A stretch of DNA of 6,397 bases from an uncultured Gammaproteobacteria bacterium (GTDB lineage Bacteria > Pseudomonadota > Gammaproteobacteria > Pseudomonadales > UBA5518): positions 1 through 6,397 of the forward strand of contig CAIXOY010000060.1 of assembly GCA_903921135.1 (NCBI GenBank), written 5' to 3'. How positions within the stretch are numbered: the first letter of the stretch is position 1; every line of letters starts with the position of its first letter. Positions 6,286-6,397 of the stretch are shown in pieces. A model generated the notes under the pieces. The model did not search any database. It was not told the origin of the DNA and saw nothing but the letters and a program-made list of their open reading frames with translations. The position numbers and the translations under genes are program-made.

Positions 6286-6397
6286 GTGAAGAAACAGGCC
6301 TGTCATCCTTTTCTGTGTGCAGCTGTGCTTGTCGCTCTGCCCGCCCTTGCGCAGGAGTCCGGTGGTCAGGGTCCGCGAATCGCGCTCGGCGTGGGCG
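6286..6397 (+). CDS. Signal-peptide protein, 3' end missing; possible outer-membrane protein
   Basis: Only 37 codons are inside the window. They encode a clear Sec signal peptide: a basic MKKQ start, a hydrophobic core (about 9-21) and a likely signal-peptidase I site at ALA|QE (after residue 22). The mature start (ESGGQGPRIALGVG) begins with an alternating hydrophobic, glycine-rich stretch of the kind seen in first strands of outer-membrane beta-barrels, but this is too little to name a family. There is no cysteine at the cleavage point, so it is not a lipoprotein. The start is GTG, supported by AGGAGG at 6276-6281. In polysaccharide loci that carry a short export protein, a beta-barrel gene is often nearby, so that is the leading guess. 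Other exported proteins, such as a polysaccharide-modifying enzyme, remain possible. The gap to the preceding gene is 90 bases. Confidence 0.72.
   Translation, partial: MKKQACHPFLCAAVLVALPALAQESGGQGPRIALGVG

Noticed and set aside
1..6397. CRISPR array, tRNA/rRNA, insertion sequence or prophage elements
   Set aside because: No regularly spaced repeats, RNA-gene signatures, transposase motifs or terminal inverted repeats were seen, and coding sequence with short gaps explains the whole window.

Overview
This window is part of a cell-surface polysaccharide (exopolysaccharide or capsule) locus from a Gram-negative bacterium. The DNA is GC-rich (by eye around 60%). The outer-membrane lipoprotein, the Wza-like export domain and the signal-peptide protein at the right edge all require a diderm envelope. 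The GalU protein resembles gammaproteobacterial (Pseudomonas-like) GalU, so a gammaproteobacterium is the best guess. That rests on recognition from memory, not on a search.

All genes lie on the + strand and are tightly packed. They are: (1) the 3' part of a long tetratricopeptide-repeat (TPR) protein that runs off the left edge (to 1805); (2) galU, UTP-glucose-1-phosphate uridylyltransferase (1845-2684); (3) a polytopic WcaJ-type undecaprenyl-phosphate glucose phosphotransferase (2737-4155); (4) a short Wza-like polysaccharide export lipoprotein (4173-4796); (5) a Wzz/GNVR-type chain-length (co-polymerase) protein with long coiled coils (4819-6195); and (6) the first 37 codons of a signal-peptide protein that runs off the right edge (from 6286). 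The gaps are 39, 52, 17, 22 and 90 bases, with no convincing terminator, so genes 1-5 look like one operon. Gene 6 may be its last member or may have its own promoter. No stretch over 300 bases lacks a gene.

The genes fit one pathway. GalU makes UDP-glucose. The phosphotransferase loads glucose-1-phosphate onto undecaprenyl phosphate at the inner membrane and so starts the repeat unit. The Wzz-like protein spans the periplasm and controls polymer length or passes polymer on. The short Wza-like lipoprotein forms the periplasmic/outer-membrane part of the export channel, and the signal-peptide protein could be its outer-membrane partner. Glycosyltransferases, flippase (Wzx), polymerase (Wzy) and any tyrosine kinase are not in the window and would have to lie outside it. 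The TPR protein, short export protein and Wzz-like protein resemble the set found in exosortase (XrtA/PEP-CTERM)-linked EPS loci, but no exosortase or PEP-CTERM motif is visible here.

I do not see a wholly new system. The points most worth a second look are the extra C-terminal membrane segment of the Wzz-like protein, the short export protein next to a possible outer-membrane partner, and an 11-codon leader ORF that overlaps the start of the phosphotransferase gene, which has no ribosome binding site of its own.
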